From assembly GCA_005408345.1 (NCBI GenBank), contig SEMN01000017.1:1736001-1800000 (forward strand): a stretch of 64,000 bases of DNA, in the 5' to 3' direction. Positions within the stretch are counted from its first letter, which is position 1. Every line of letters starts with the position of its first letter. The notes under the pieces are model-generated. The model did no database searches. It saw nothing but the letters and a program-made list of their open reading frames with translations, and was not told where the DNA came from. The DNA comes from Macquaria australasica (Eukaryota; Chordata; Actinopteri; Centrarchiformes; Percichthyidae). The translations under genes and the position numbers were made by a program. Below, one piece after another: positions 1 through 12,175 of this stretch.

Positions 1-3000
1 CCACAGGGCACCTTTGAGTTTCTAACCATTACTTTCCGTGATCAGGGCACAACAGTTTATACCAATGACTGTACCTGACGCTAAAATGTATTTTTTTGGT
101 AACGAAGGGATGGTTTTCGGCACACATTGCAGCTAGACTTTGGGCTTTAGGCCAAGTATATCTGCACCAAAGAATCTTACTGCATCTTGCAACTGTATCT
201 TAAAGTTCCTATAATTTTATTTGAATCATATTGTTACACAGTTCTCTACAAGTTTGCTGGTCAAACTTACATGAATAAACTAAATAATCAGTTATTTTGT
301 AGATACTGTAAAAAGTTTTTAGTCACTAGCAGTGATATGATCACAATACAAGCTTGTATCCAGACTGTATTGTGACCTTCCCTCCAAGCATAAACTGTCC
401 TGCCCTCCATCTACCACCCACAGCCCCTCATAGGAAGAAAACTGTGTAGAGCTTGTCCGATAATTGCCAAGGCCACATTACATAACAGTTAAAATTGATT
501 ACACAAGAGGTCAAATTGATTTTTCAAGACTACTGTCATCCTTTTCACCTTGACTTTATGGCTGAGACTGGACAGCAGAAACCACCAGCTTTCCCTCAGA
601 CATTCATTCACTTCACATTTTACCCATAGGCAGATAGATTGTATTGTACACTATTAATCATTTTGGGACACACAAATATCGCAGAATTAGAATTGTCACC
701 GGAAACTACACATTTCATCTAAGAAAAGAGCTCATCCTCCTGCAATTAAATTTGCTGACCAGAGAGAAACAGAACTGCTGTTCATCACACTCAGTTTCTA
801 TGTTTTGTGGACTCAGTGAAGCTGCCTGTTCAGACTGAACATGAAGCACACTGGAAGCCATTTAGCTGGATCTTATTGGGACTTTTCATATTTCCACTTG
901 CCAGAAAAATGAATTGGGCATTTCTTCCACTGATTTCCTTAACCGATCATGTCACAAATAGCATGTGCCTGGCCTTGAGGGAGAGTTCCCTTGAAAGCCT
1001 AATGCTACTAATAAAGTCCCAAAAGCCACCTGCACCCGCTCTCTAGCTTAGTCTCACTCAGTGTAAATGAACAACATTCATCGCCATGACGATGCCAGTA
1101 GCAAAGCGGCATTCATACGGCCAGAGATGATTCAGAAAAGCTCTAAACAAGCCTAAACAGTTGTTTTTCTGAACGGCAGATGATGCAATTTGAAGTTCTG
1201 AATGTTCCCTCTGTGCTGTATGTGCAGGTGTCGTGTGAGCCAACAGTGTCGAGGATATTTTCCACTGTACTGGCTTACAGTCTTAGCTGGCTTAATGTGT
1301 TGCTTTGCGTCAACTTTTGCTAAACTGGCTCTTATTTTTGTAGGAATAATTATAGATATGTTTGGCAGTGCACTGCAGCTCTCGCGAAACTTGATGGCCT
1401 TTGTTTTTTTAACAACTTTGTTATCCTGACCAACACAGCTGTTTGAAACCTTGATGATAAGATAATTATGTGTTGAAAATAAGGAGAATGGAGGCTTTTT
1501 TTTTCAAGCGTGCAGGCTGCCAAAGACGGAAATATAAACATCTGATTTCAGCGTCTGAGCTGAATGAAATAACTGAAACACATTTTCATTAAATAGTTTC
1601 CTTCCCTAATACGGCAGCATCTGAATAAAGATTTGGTCACCGTGGAGCTGTTCTGGAAGATAAAATCAAAAAAAACAAATTATCCACAGCAGATGAGATT
1701 GACTGCAGCATTATGCAAACAGTTTAATCAAATCATTTGGTGCTGTTGGTGGCAGCGGACATAAATGTTGCTGTTTATCTCAAGGCTCAGAAAATCCATT
1801 TACAATTTCCCAGCCACCACAGCATGTTCATCACGTGAAACTAATACATTTGCTGGGAAGTCGGTGTTCTACAGAGGCATCGGTATGACTGGAAAGCTTT
1901 AGGAATTTCATAGCAATGTTAAAACCAGAAGTGGTAGTGACTGTTGTTTTTCTAAGTCTGGAGAGAGTTTGTTCCACATGCAATAAGTTGTATTTATTCT
2001 GGGGAATGGTCTTCATGAAGAAGAGTCAAAATACTGCGACCTGACTTTCATGCTGAAGCAATGACCTGAGAGAAACCTGTGTGTGTTGTTGGGTGAAGGA
2101 GGCAGCTTAGCTTTAGCCTGACTCGACAGATTGTCTCATTGACCGACTGTTGCATTCTGCTTCCTGTCTGAGTTGCTCTTTTCAAAGTCCCTGTCTACAG
2201 TAAGTAAGAAGTAACACTGATGAATCCTTGAGCTGCTTTGTCCATTCAGAGGACGAGAGAGATGAAATACTGTAAATGTCTGCAGGAGAGAAAAGATTTT
2301 ATTTTTAAAAGCAGGTGAATTTTGATCTGTCAGGAGATGACTATACCATATTTTTTTAGATGTCTGAACTCAAGGTTGGTGGTCAAAACGGGTCGCTGGA
2401 CACATGACCATCCTTTTTGGATGTTGACACATGTCAAGAGCGCAGTGGGAAGGGGTTATATTGTCTTCCTTTCCTAACTTTGGTATGAAAGGAAGAACGC
2501 AGGTTCCTGTTCCTGTACCGGGGCTTATTATAGTGACCATTGAAGACAACACATAATATTTTCTGCTCAGTAGACATCTCCCCTCTCCATTAATTCTACA
2601 TTAAATATTCATTGGATCGATCTTTAACGTATAACTGTAAAATAAAATAAAGGTTTGCCAAGTAAAAAAAAAAATCATTTAAATGTTAGGATTGTCTGAC
2701 CAGGCACAATATTGTTCAGACTGTCTGCCTTGTCGAATCTCTTGTGTCAAAACAACTTTACCGATGTTGAAGTGCAACAAACCTGTTTAGCAGTGTCATG
2801 TTTGTACTGATACAGTACAGTTTAACTTTGGTATGAATGAACATCTGCTCTGCGGTAAAGGAAACCTTACTTGAAGTTGTTGTTGTTGTTCTGTCTGTTA
2901 AATAAAAGTATTGGTTCCAGTGGATTGAGGTTTTTGTGGGAATATAAAGCACTTATTTAAGGTGGCTTGCACAGTAGCCCCATTCTTCATAGTTCATGTA

Positions 3001-4826
3001 AGAGATGGATTTCATGAGGGAATACCTACTGCTCAAAATCAGGGCACCATTCTGTTGATCTGTTTTATGGTGTTAAACTGGTGACATTTAAGTCCTGCAT
3101 TATATCACAGGAGAGACTTCCCTCTAAGATCTATTTCACAGCCAGAAGGGAAAAAATAGCCACTAATATAAAGAACTGGTTGTAGACCGGTAAATAATGT
3201 GGGTTAAAAACAGTTCCAGACACATCTGGAAAAAATAATTTATCTCATCTCACATACAATATTAAAATCCATGTATGAATGCTGAATAAGGAAATCACAT
3301 CATTTCCCCACTGTAAGTTGTAGGAGCACAATCTGCTCTCAAGGTTGGCCACATGCTACAGTATCAGCTGCCCGGGATAATGCAGTGTGGTTTTTGATCC
3401 GTCTCCCAGCCCTCCTGGCAGACCTCTAGCCTCTCACCTCTTGCATGATTCACTCTGGGCTTCAGAGAGATGCCACAAACAACAGCAGGGATGCCTCTCT
3501 GCAGACGGAAAATTGATCACAGTCAGGGATGAGTGCATACACTACGAATGCTTGAGAGGAAAACGTGGCATGCTGCTCACTGGCTACAGTGTGCCGATGT
3601 ACGATGGCAAATAATGAGTGGGCTGCAGCATCCTAATTGGGACTCAGGGAGGTTGTGTAAATAAATCATGATAAGGCAGATCCTCTGTACAGGGCCCCTC
3701 ATCAGAGGCCAAAGCTCAGGCTACAAAACAGAGCTTCAAAAGCCTCTCAGTCTATAATCAGCTGGCAGTGATGCTCAGAGGCTTGCTAATTACTTAAAGT
3801 GGGTGCAATCACTAGCGCAAATGTTGGCCGCAGGAAAGTTTTGCAATTTTGGTGGCCAAACGTGCAAAAGCAGACCTGGTGCAGCTCAAACTGGAAAAGA
3901 GAGTTGTAGAGTTGGTAGTTGTTCAATAATGTATCCCTGTCTAAAGACTCAAAATGCTTCAGTTATTATTTTATACTTTCATTAATTACATGACAGAAGT
4001 ACATTGTTCCCTCTGTACTTGATGAAGAGGCAGTTTGGGCTTTTAACATTATTTCAGTCAATAAATATAAGAATGATATGATAATGGGGCATTTAACACT
4101 GTTCTCTTTAGATAAAAGTTATTAATACATTTACAGTTTTTGGACTCATCTTTGGACTCTGAATCTTTTGACTTGGACAAAATAGATGTGCTTGTGTTTC
4201 TACACTGTTTGTTTAGAGCCGAGGTTCCCAGGCTAAATCTTCAGGGTTGTGAGATGATGAACAAGGTAGGAAATTAGAAAGAGATTTCTGCTACACAAAT
4301 CTATGTTCATTTTTTCAGACTTTCCTCCAATCTTTGCTGGGGGTTTTTTTGTGTGTAAATTATTGGATAATTTTAGGTGTCTCAGGCCTTAAAAATGTCA
4401 AACAAAACCATGGGGGAAAAAATCTGTCTTTGGTTGAACTGGGCGTAACTGCTTGTCTCATATGTTTTAAAGGGCCACAAGCTGAGAAGGTCAGAAACAG
4501 CTGGTTAAGAGCTGCCGTAATGGCCATTCAGTGAGCAGGCACAAATATAAGGGCAATTTTATGCCAAAACAAGTATCAAAATTGCAGTGTGCCGCCGTAT
4601 CTCCTTAACTACAACCTCAGCTGTAGCTGCCTATTCACTTTGAGGCAAGCAGGTTTGTTTGTAGCCACAAGCAGGCACAAAAAAGGGCACTGTATTAGCA
4701 TTTCTGCTGCCTGTGCTGCCACTAAATTATAGGTCATTATCCTTCACAAACACACATGTGCATTCATATGGAAACTTTGAAAGGAAGAAAGAATTATGCA
4801 CAGCCAGACACATTTAATCACAATGG

Positions 4827-4828
<2 letters not shown>
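1..4828. other. noncoding stretch, no gene recognised
   Basis: No open frame here exceeds about 80 codons and none resembles a known protein. The only simple repeat worth noting is a short GTT run at about 2876-2890. I see no splice-flanked exon, RNA gene or transposon end that I can support. Confidence 0.6.

Positions 4829-4910
<82 letters not shown>
4829..4910. repeat. (AC)41 microsatellite
   Basis: An uninterrupted 82-bp alternating AC run. Perfect arrays of this length are usually polymorphic, and alternating purine-pyrimidine DNA of this kind can adopt Z-form. Open frames crossing it encode only Thr-His or Val-Cys repeats and are not genes. Confidence 0.98.
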
Positions 4911-4912
<2 letters not shown>

Positions 4913-6040
4913 TGGGCCGCTCTGGTGTTGAGGCTCAGTGTGTTATAGGATCCTGAATACTCCAGATATTAAAGCCAATAACTGACTTCCAGTAGTGCTA
5001 ATACTCCGGATAATCTAGGCTAATACCTATAAATGTTACCGTGGGTCTTCAATTTTATTGCTGCCATTTCAACTAAAAGGGCTCATGAGGAGGTTTTCCA
5101 TCAGTGTGACATTTCCTGCCACTGTTTATTGGCTTTTATACACTTTATGGGGATTGCTTCTTATAATGACTAGGGAATGGTGACAGTAATATGTCACTGA
5201 AAACTGCAACCTGATGTGGTCTTGAAAAATAATTTGCTGTGCTTACAGCTGCTCATACAGTACATCACTGTCCATAACTATTAGCCTGTACTGTGATAGT
5301 CTTTGCAGCAGTGTCACGTCAAAAACAAGAGATTTCTTTGTCGATGATGGCTAATACAAATCATGTCCAGAATTACAGCCTGCAGCAGAGGGAAATTTAC
5401 CTTCCAGTACAAATAACTGCCCTCTACGCCACGCATTGTCTCCTAAGCAAACATTTAGTGCCCACTCATGAGTGGTTTATAAAGGCTTGAAAAATGTGAC
5501 ATTAAGTCATTGCCAGCCAAATGAATATGTCTGAGGACTAGACATGATCTAACTCTCAGAGCCTAAAACAGTTTACAGGCACATTCAGGATCACAGACAC
5601 GTTTTTGTTTGTGAAGCAATGTTCTTTTGTGCTCGTGGCAAAATTATCTTATTTGATTGCAATTATTCTAATGTGAACATAATTATAACCCTGAAAAACA
5701 GCATGGTGGATTTATTTCTCATCTCTAATCAGTTTTTTGATTCCTTGGTTACCTTATTTTCTCCATAACAAAAGGGCAATTCAGGCCACTGAACTAATTA
5801 GAGGCATCGGAGGCTGCAGCAAAGTTGTCTGTTTTTAATTGTGTCTTGTGTGCGTATAATGTCATCTAATGCAGCATAATGTAGCATAGGAAAATATTTA
5901 TAACAGTGCTAGAGGCAGTCAAAGTAAAGAAATTATTTTCACTGGGATTGTTTTCTTGAAACAATCAAGCAAGTGAAGCAGTGCGATTTTAACTGACAAC
6001 GTTAGAGTCAAAATCTTAAATAATTTGCCTAATTTCTGAG
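4911..6040. other. noncoding stretch, no gene recognised
   Basis: The longest open frame is 65 codons and has no recognisable domain. Around 5760-5830 there is a mixed-composition block that could be conserved noncoding sequence, but that cannot be judged from one genome. Confidence 0.55.
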
Positions 6041-6170
6041 TTAAAGGAATAGCTTGACATTTTGGGAAATAAATGTATTTGTTTTCTTGCCGAAAGTGAG
6101 AGTGGCACCAATTTTCTCATTTAACTTTCAGCAAGAAAGCAAATAAGCGTATTTTCCACTATTCCTTTAA
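6041..6170. mobile_element. short fold-back MITE
   Basis: The 130-bp unit begins TTAAAGGAATAG and ends with the inverted CTATTCCTTTAA. The inner flanks also pair: the left-arm segment around the wording TTTCTTGCCGAAAG is the inverse of a right-arm segment reading CTTTCAGCAAGAAAG. Together the arms form imperfect terminal inverted repeats of about 50-55 bp with a very short centre. A diverged, longer relative lies at 56355-56570. No transposase is present, so it must have been moved in trans. The family name is unknown to me. No clear target-site duplication is visible. Confidence 0.75.
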
Positions 6171-8699
6171 AAGCTACACATTTGAAATATCAGGTATACA
6201 TTGTTTGCTTTGTTTAACACTAGCTAACCAAAATCCTGCAAAATAAACAGATAATCATCAAATAAAAGACTCTATGACGTTGTATTTGATGTTCTATGAA
6301 CTCAAATTGCATTTAATGGCTGATATACTTAAAGTGAGATTACATTATGTGGTTGCTGCTTTGATTCAAATAAATACATTTAGAAATAAAATGTCAATGC
6401 ATGAAATCACTTCCTCAGTCACTTTAAAGCGAATCAGCTCATTTCATTTGCACAGATTTTCACCCACAGATTGCTTGGACAGCAGCGCTTAGCCGGTGAT
6501 CTGTGTAAAAGTGTTTGCCTGTCAGGAATGTCTCCCATAGTACTGTGACAGACAAGTCTGTATGGATTTAAGCTTTGGTGACGCTTTAATTCCCCCAGTC
6601 AACAAAAGAGGTTTCAGGCGATTTGCTGAAAGCCACCCTGTGGCTGCATTTCTTCACCTGCAGCATTTAACTACTGGAGGGCACGCCGGTCTTCTGCTGC
6701 AAATCAGCCTCGAGACAAATACTTTTTAGAGTTTGCTTTAGCTTACTCAGGTGTCACATAGGTGAGATTGACCGTGTAGAATTGAGACAGTCATAAGGAA
6801 GCATTGAAAAGGTTGAACCCACAGCTGTTTCTGCCTTTTTTGTTATGATTTACAGCAGCTAATACATTGAAATTAGACAATGAAACTTTTGTTAATGCTT
6901 GTTTTGATTGAACGCAGTGCCCATGGTGTCACTTGCTCCACGCAGCTCACTGATCATATTCCCGCTATAATGAATATCTCATGAGAGGCATAGCAACATT
7001 AATTATTGTTTGCCAGCATTTATCAGCTTTATTTACATTTTGTTGACTCTGTACCATGAACCCAAATAGTTTACTTGTTAACAATGATTAAATTAATTTA
7101 TTTGAATAACTTATTTGATTGACAAGTGTCAGGGTAGAGTCTTAACACCATGAAATCGTTTCATTAAGTGGCTAGAATCATTTCAGCACCTTTACAGCTC
7201 TCATTGATATAGAAGCAACATGTATCACATGTCAGTACATTCAGTATTGATTTATTAGATTAAGGAGGGACTGTTGAATGCAAGTTATGTATGTTGAGTT
7301 CTGGCTTTTGGCACCTTCTGAATTTTCCTCAAGCGAAGACCCAAACTTCCTGGTATCCTATGCAGCAGCTTAAAACAAACACTAAGGATTATGTTGAAAT
7401 ACTGTTCAACCTTGCTCTGCTGTGAATATCAGGAGGATGCACATTGAACTTAATAGAGCCCATAGGACCAAATATAAAACCAAAATCCACAAACAACCTG
7501 GTATTGTGCACATGCTGAAAAAAGATACTAAATTATTATCTACAGCAAGAAACTTTTCATAACTTACGGCAGATCCGACAATGTTTATCTTATATGCGGT
7601 CCTTGATTTATTACCCAAGACTTAATTAACTACATTTTCATCAACAAATAAGATCTATAGTCTGTCCACTATTAGATTTACGTACAGCAAAATAATTATT
7701 CCATTCATTCCCTGTAAACCTAATTTCAGCACAGCACCACTGAATGTATTTCATTATGGAGGGGATGTGCCATGGCAGAGCTTTCACAAAAATGAAGTGA
7801 CACTCTGGGAAAGGCAGAGGACTGTAATGCCTTATAATGGGGATAGATGGCAAAAAAACTGTCCCTGAGGGTTTACAGGCTGCCGCTCCCTAGGACAGCT
7901 GAGCAAATACAGCTTAATAGATATAAATCAGTGCAAAGGCATCAGGCTGCTAGTGTGTGCCAGACTGTTATGGCCCAAACACCCACAAACCTAGCTCAGA
8001 GTTCACACCATTAAGAATCACCTACTGGTTGCTATAGCTGAGGTGCCAATGCAGTGATTGGAAGGACGTGCAGCAGTGCGAGCACACCACTGGCTGCTGC
8101 TGGACTGTTTTCACACTGACAAACCTGGTAAACGGCCATGGTCAACAATTTGCTTTTGTTTAGAACGAGTGTGGATGATATATGTCCATCATATGTAGGT
8201 GTGAGAGTCTTTGGAAATCAGCGTTGATGCATACTGACTTCAAACCACAAATGTGTTGAAATGGACAACATTTCACTAACAATCGTATCTTTGTCAGGTC
8301 AAACTTTTTAAAAATGGTCACCACACTCATATACTGTATATACCAAGAGGCTTATAGGCTCTGTGATGAAAGGTGTGGTTAACAATCCAACGCGCCTACA
8401 ATTAACAATACACGCTACAATGAAAGCTCCAAAATTCATCAATCCCAAAGAGTGGGAATACAGAGACAATAATACCTCAAATATATCAAGTATATCAAAA
8501 ACATCCAAAAAACGTGTAAATTGCATGAAAGGAAATATTAAAATGTCGAACATGACAAAAACATTTTTTTGCCAGAAAATCTCAGTGTTCACTGTCATAC
8601 ATGTATGTTATAGAAAGCTACATTATCAACAAGAAGCTATACCCAAAATATCAACAATTAACTTTCCTAATTAAAGAATTAATAACAATCTAACCAATA
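6171..8699. other. noncoding stretch, no gene recognised
   Basis: Two opposing open frames of about 100 codons overlap at 8308-8674, one on each strand. Neither has a domain, and both lie in AT-rich sequence where chance frames of this size are expected. Nothing else stands out. Confidence 0.55.
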
Positions 8700-8895
8700 A
8701 ATAAATTTCCACCCATCTATATCTGCTCATCCTGTTCAGGGTTGTGGGATACTGGAGCCTATCCCAGCATGCATCTGGAGAGAAGCAGGTACACCAAAGA
8801 TAGGTCCCCGGTCAATCAAAGGGCTAACATGTACAGGCATGTTAGAGTTTCCAGTACACCCAAATTAGCTAACCTGCATGTCTGAAGATGTGCAA
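8700..8895 (+). repeat. degenerate copy of a high-copy teleost dispersed repeat
   Basis: The block contains the wording 'ggagcctatcccagc', then 'gagagaagcaggtacacc', 'ggtccccggtcaatcaaagggctaac' in degenerate form, and 'aacctgcatgtct'. This order matches a very common fish repeat known to me from many teleost sequences, although I cannot assign its class with confidence. A second copy in the opposite orientation lies at 54790-54990, which supports the call from within the window. Confidence 0.65.
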
Positions 8896-9165
8896 ATTCT
8901 GGCAAAATAAATAAGAAAAACAAATAACTGAACAGGCTTATAAGTGGACTTACTGCTTCTTGCTACATGTGCGCGTATAATAGCTGTTTATTACTCTGGG
9001 CTTCATGTGGCAGTCCAAAGGGCAACACAAAGTTAAAATTTCAAAAACGTTTTAACATAAATAATAAGTTAATTTTCAGCACGATATGGATCTTCAACTC
9101 CAACACATGATTGGTGTACATGTGCTGTTTCTACCCAGTCGTCACAGTCTGTAACACTTGGAGAC

Positions 9166-9480
9166 TGTCATGGTCCACGAAGGACTCTGTGTGTTTTGTC
9201 TTGTTTCCTGTTTTATTTTGAAATCCCTGTTCTTGTTTCTTTGTGTTATTTACTTCCTGTCATTGTTCTGTTTCCCTCCAGTTGGATTGTGTTCACCTGT
9301 GTCTTGTGCTCACCTGTTTCTGTTTCCCTCATTTACTTTCCTCTACATATACCGGTCCTCTCCCTTTGCTCCTTGTCGTGTCATTGATGTTGCTGATGTG
9401 GATGTTCCTGATGTTCCCAAGTTTGATGTGTTGGACGTTCTCCTCGTGTCATGCTCCTGGTGATTCCCTGTGTGTCTGTT
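9166..9480 (+). mobile_element. possible solo LTR fragment
   Basis: The block begins TGTCATGGTCC and is strongly T/C-rich with repeated 'cctgtt', 'gtttcc' and 'cacctgtgtc' wording. This is the style of teleost gypsy-type LTRs and is shared in general form with the LTR-like block at 45055-45503. I see no coding region, primer-binding site or matching second LTR nearby. The 101-codon open frame at 9158-9463 and its two overlapping frames fall inside this pyrimidine-rich block and look like its by-products, not a gene. The right boundary is uncertain. Confidence 0.35.
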
Positions 9481-11489
9481 CCTGAATTTGTGTGAGTTTT
9501 GTGGTAATGTGGTAATTTGGGTCCTTCCCCTGTTGCCTAGATGGCCTGTCGCGGCAGAGCTGCCTCGCAGGCCTTTCTTGACAGAGACACTGCAGATGCA
9601 ATTACAGCCCAGCTGTCGGGACATTTCCAGTGTATGAGATTCTGAGTGGAAGATAGGACTGGCCTACAAATGTTTTTATCTCTTACAAAACAGTTTCTTA
9701 AGGGGTTTAACTGTTACAACAGAAGGCATGTAAGGATGTAACGCAGAGGATGCAGTAGCCTTGAGCTTCAGCATGCTGATGTTGCTCTACATGGTTGCCA
9801 GAAAAACTGGAAGTGGAACACAAAGAATCCCTACTGGAAGTGTTGAACATGTGTTATTTTGTTTTTTTAAAAATCAGATGACTGTCTTAATGGCTAATAA
9901 CGTCTCGGACTACTTACTTGCTTTTTCACTTGGTTACAAAAGAGAAGAAACACTAAAACTATCTGATCTGCATAGTAAAGTAGAACTGTCACTTGTACAG
10001 CAGCTAGGTGCAAATTTTGACCTTTTTTAAAAGCAGTTATGTTTAAAAAGTGAGTTTTTCCCAGTAGAGTGGACATCACATGCTGTAGAGCAGTGCAGTG
10101 TGCTGTGCAGTACATTATGAGTCTGGTGCACACAAACACCGGGACATCTGCCATCACCACTGATAAATCTGACAACACACTGTTATCTGGTGTTGAAAAC
10201 CTCATAACTGTTCATGCTTTTATTAGAACCAAAATTGTGAAATAATCCCTAGTTTGTTAAGACCCATTGTATAAAAATAAAATGGTCTTTAATATGAAAA
10301 TACCTCATTGTCAGTGTAAAATGGTTGTTTTGGATTCACCCATTAGCAGAAAATGGGGATTTTAATAGTACAGCCGAGGACAGTAGTTTGTGAACATTTG
10401 TGAACAGATAAATATAATTTTATTGATTTCAAAACAAGAACAAAATTAACATGAAGGAAAACATTAAAACCATTATTTTTAATTGGATTTCTGGTGTAGT
10501 ATAAGACCTCTTTTTAGTTAAAACATTGCTGTCCTGCATTTTTTAGATCCCATGAATATTTAAAAATGTCACTCTATGGACTAATATTACACACTGTCTC
10601 TTTATTTAATGCTCTTTTTTGTTAGCTTTTTGTTACCTCATGGCTGACTTGAACTTGAACCTGACTGGATTAGTGTAATCAAAAATGAATTACATGGATT
10701 AACAATTAATCACATTTAATATCACTTTGTCTTTTCCTTTTTTGGTTCAAATAGAGTTTTGTGCTAAGTCTGCCAAGAAATTCAACAGCATGCACCGTAT
10801 TAGACAATTAATGATTGCAGCCATTTTCTGATCCTGTAAACTGTCTGATTGAAAGCTGATCCGCTGAACCAAGAAAGACAAATGAATGCCAAGAATCACC
10901 CTCTGATCGTGAGAACCCTCTTCCATTAGTCCTACGTGCAAAATAAGACTTCAAATGCCATTGCTGTTTGTCCACAATAATCTCTCCATCAATCACTTTT
11001 CAATATTAATCACCCTCTATTGATTATTCTCCATCAATTATATGATGTGAAGCATTCAACATTTTAATCCAATATTTCAGATTTATGAGCCCAATGGACG
11101 TCTGTCGATCTGTGGTAGACAGAATATACTCTGTATGTATGGAGAGCAACTCAGGCAAATAAGATTAATCTATTCCAAGTGGATCCTGTCTTTGCATCTG
11201 GTGGATGTATAAAAGGCTGTCAGACGCACTCAGAGTGTCTGAGAGAGAGAGACTGCTCCACCAGGTTTGCATGACTTTGAACTCCAGTTTCGGAGAGAGG
11301 GACTAAACACAGGCCTGACTTTTCTACAGATAAACAAGTTGATGCAAAGGATGAGACGTGTTAAACTTTATCTTAGTTTATTTTTTATGCTTGACAACAA
11401 CATTCAAATTATTCTACCTTTCAACAGGCCTTGTAAACACTACAGGTTTTGGGAAGCCAAAGAAAACTAAATTCAATACGTAAATACTA
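9481..11489. other. noncoding stretch, no gene recognised
   Basis: Open frames up to about 100 codons occur on both strands (for example 9894-10205 on the minus strand), without recognisable domains or splice context. The sequence is AT-rich with short A/T runs. Confidence 0.55.
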
Positions 11490-11494
11490 ATGTA

Positions 11495-11600
11495 GGACTG
11501 GGCGATATGGTTGAAATTGTATTATAGTAACAGGAATTTTCCAGTGTGTTTTTTATATAGATATTTAATACAATAAACAATATGTTTCCAAACTCGCATA
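11495..11600 (+). repeat. fragment of a dispersed repeat ('ggactgggcgatatgg' type)
   Basis: The wording 'taggactgggcgatatgg' followed by an AT-rich stretch is a recurring motif of an abundant fish interspersed repeat that I recall. Only the left part is recognisable here, and the rest has diverged. Confidence 0.4.
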
Positions 11601-12009
11601 TTAAATAATGAAGCTGTTGTTTAAATGGGATGACAATGCAATGGTACTTTTGTTAGTTTTAATTGCAGTTTGATTGAAATCATGTATTTGGACATTAGAG
11701 TTTTGTAAAACAATAATACATAAATAATCTTATCAACATAATATGATTCCACTACCACTATTGGTGGACGGCTTTTATGCTCATGTCTGGACTCTACCAA
11801 TCAATAGGGTTGCTCATACTGTAGAAAATGGCCATGTAACACTACCCGACACGCCAGCACTCTGTCGGTATCTGCACATCTAAAAAAGTTGTTGACTTGT
11901 AATTTCTGGATATTATTTCGCTGTGCATTGATGCATTATTTTATGTGGATACATTGTATAAAAACGTATTTGTCAATAATATTTGTTGAGCTTGACAGTT
12001 CATTCTTGA

Positions 12010-12175
12010 CTTTAGAAACGGCAATTGACAAAATCTCCACTCAAGGTTCAATTACTTGTTGTTCTGGAGCTTTCAGACGTGTCACATGGTCTTCATCAGC
12101 AGATGAAGTTTGCTTAGCTCAAGTCTGCTCAACTTTTAAGCCAACATGGGCAAGAAGTCCTCAAAGTGCTCAGAA
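12010..12175 (+). repeat. dispersed repeat, copy 1 of a pair
   Basis: A collinear relative exists at 57905-58035. Shared blocks in the same order are 'tgacaaaa', 'ctcaaggt', 'agttgtt', 'agctttc', 'tcacatg', 'ttc.tcagc' and, at the end, 'agtcctcaaagtg'. The two copies are well diverged. The open frame 11889-12275 runs through this repeat and is not a gene. Confidence 0.5.

Noticed and set aside
4756..4956. open frame through the (AC)41 array
   Set aside because: Low-complexity Thr-His translation of a microsatellite.
8308..8674. overlapping frames of about 100 codons on both strands
   Set aside because: No domain on either strand. AT-rich sequence with mirrored open frames is a common chance pattern.
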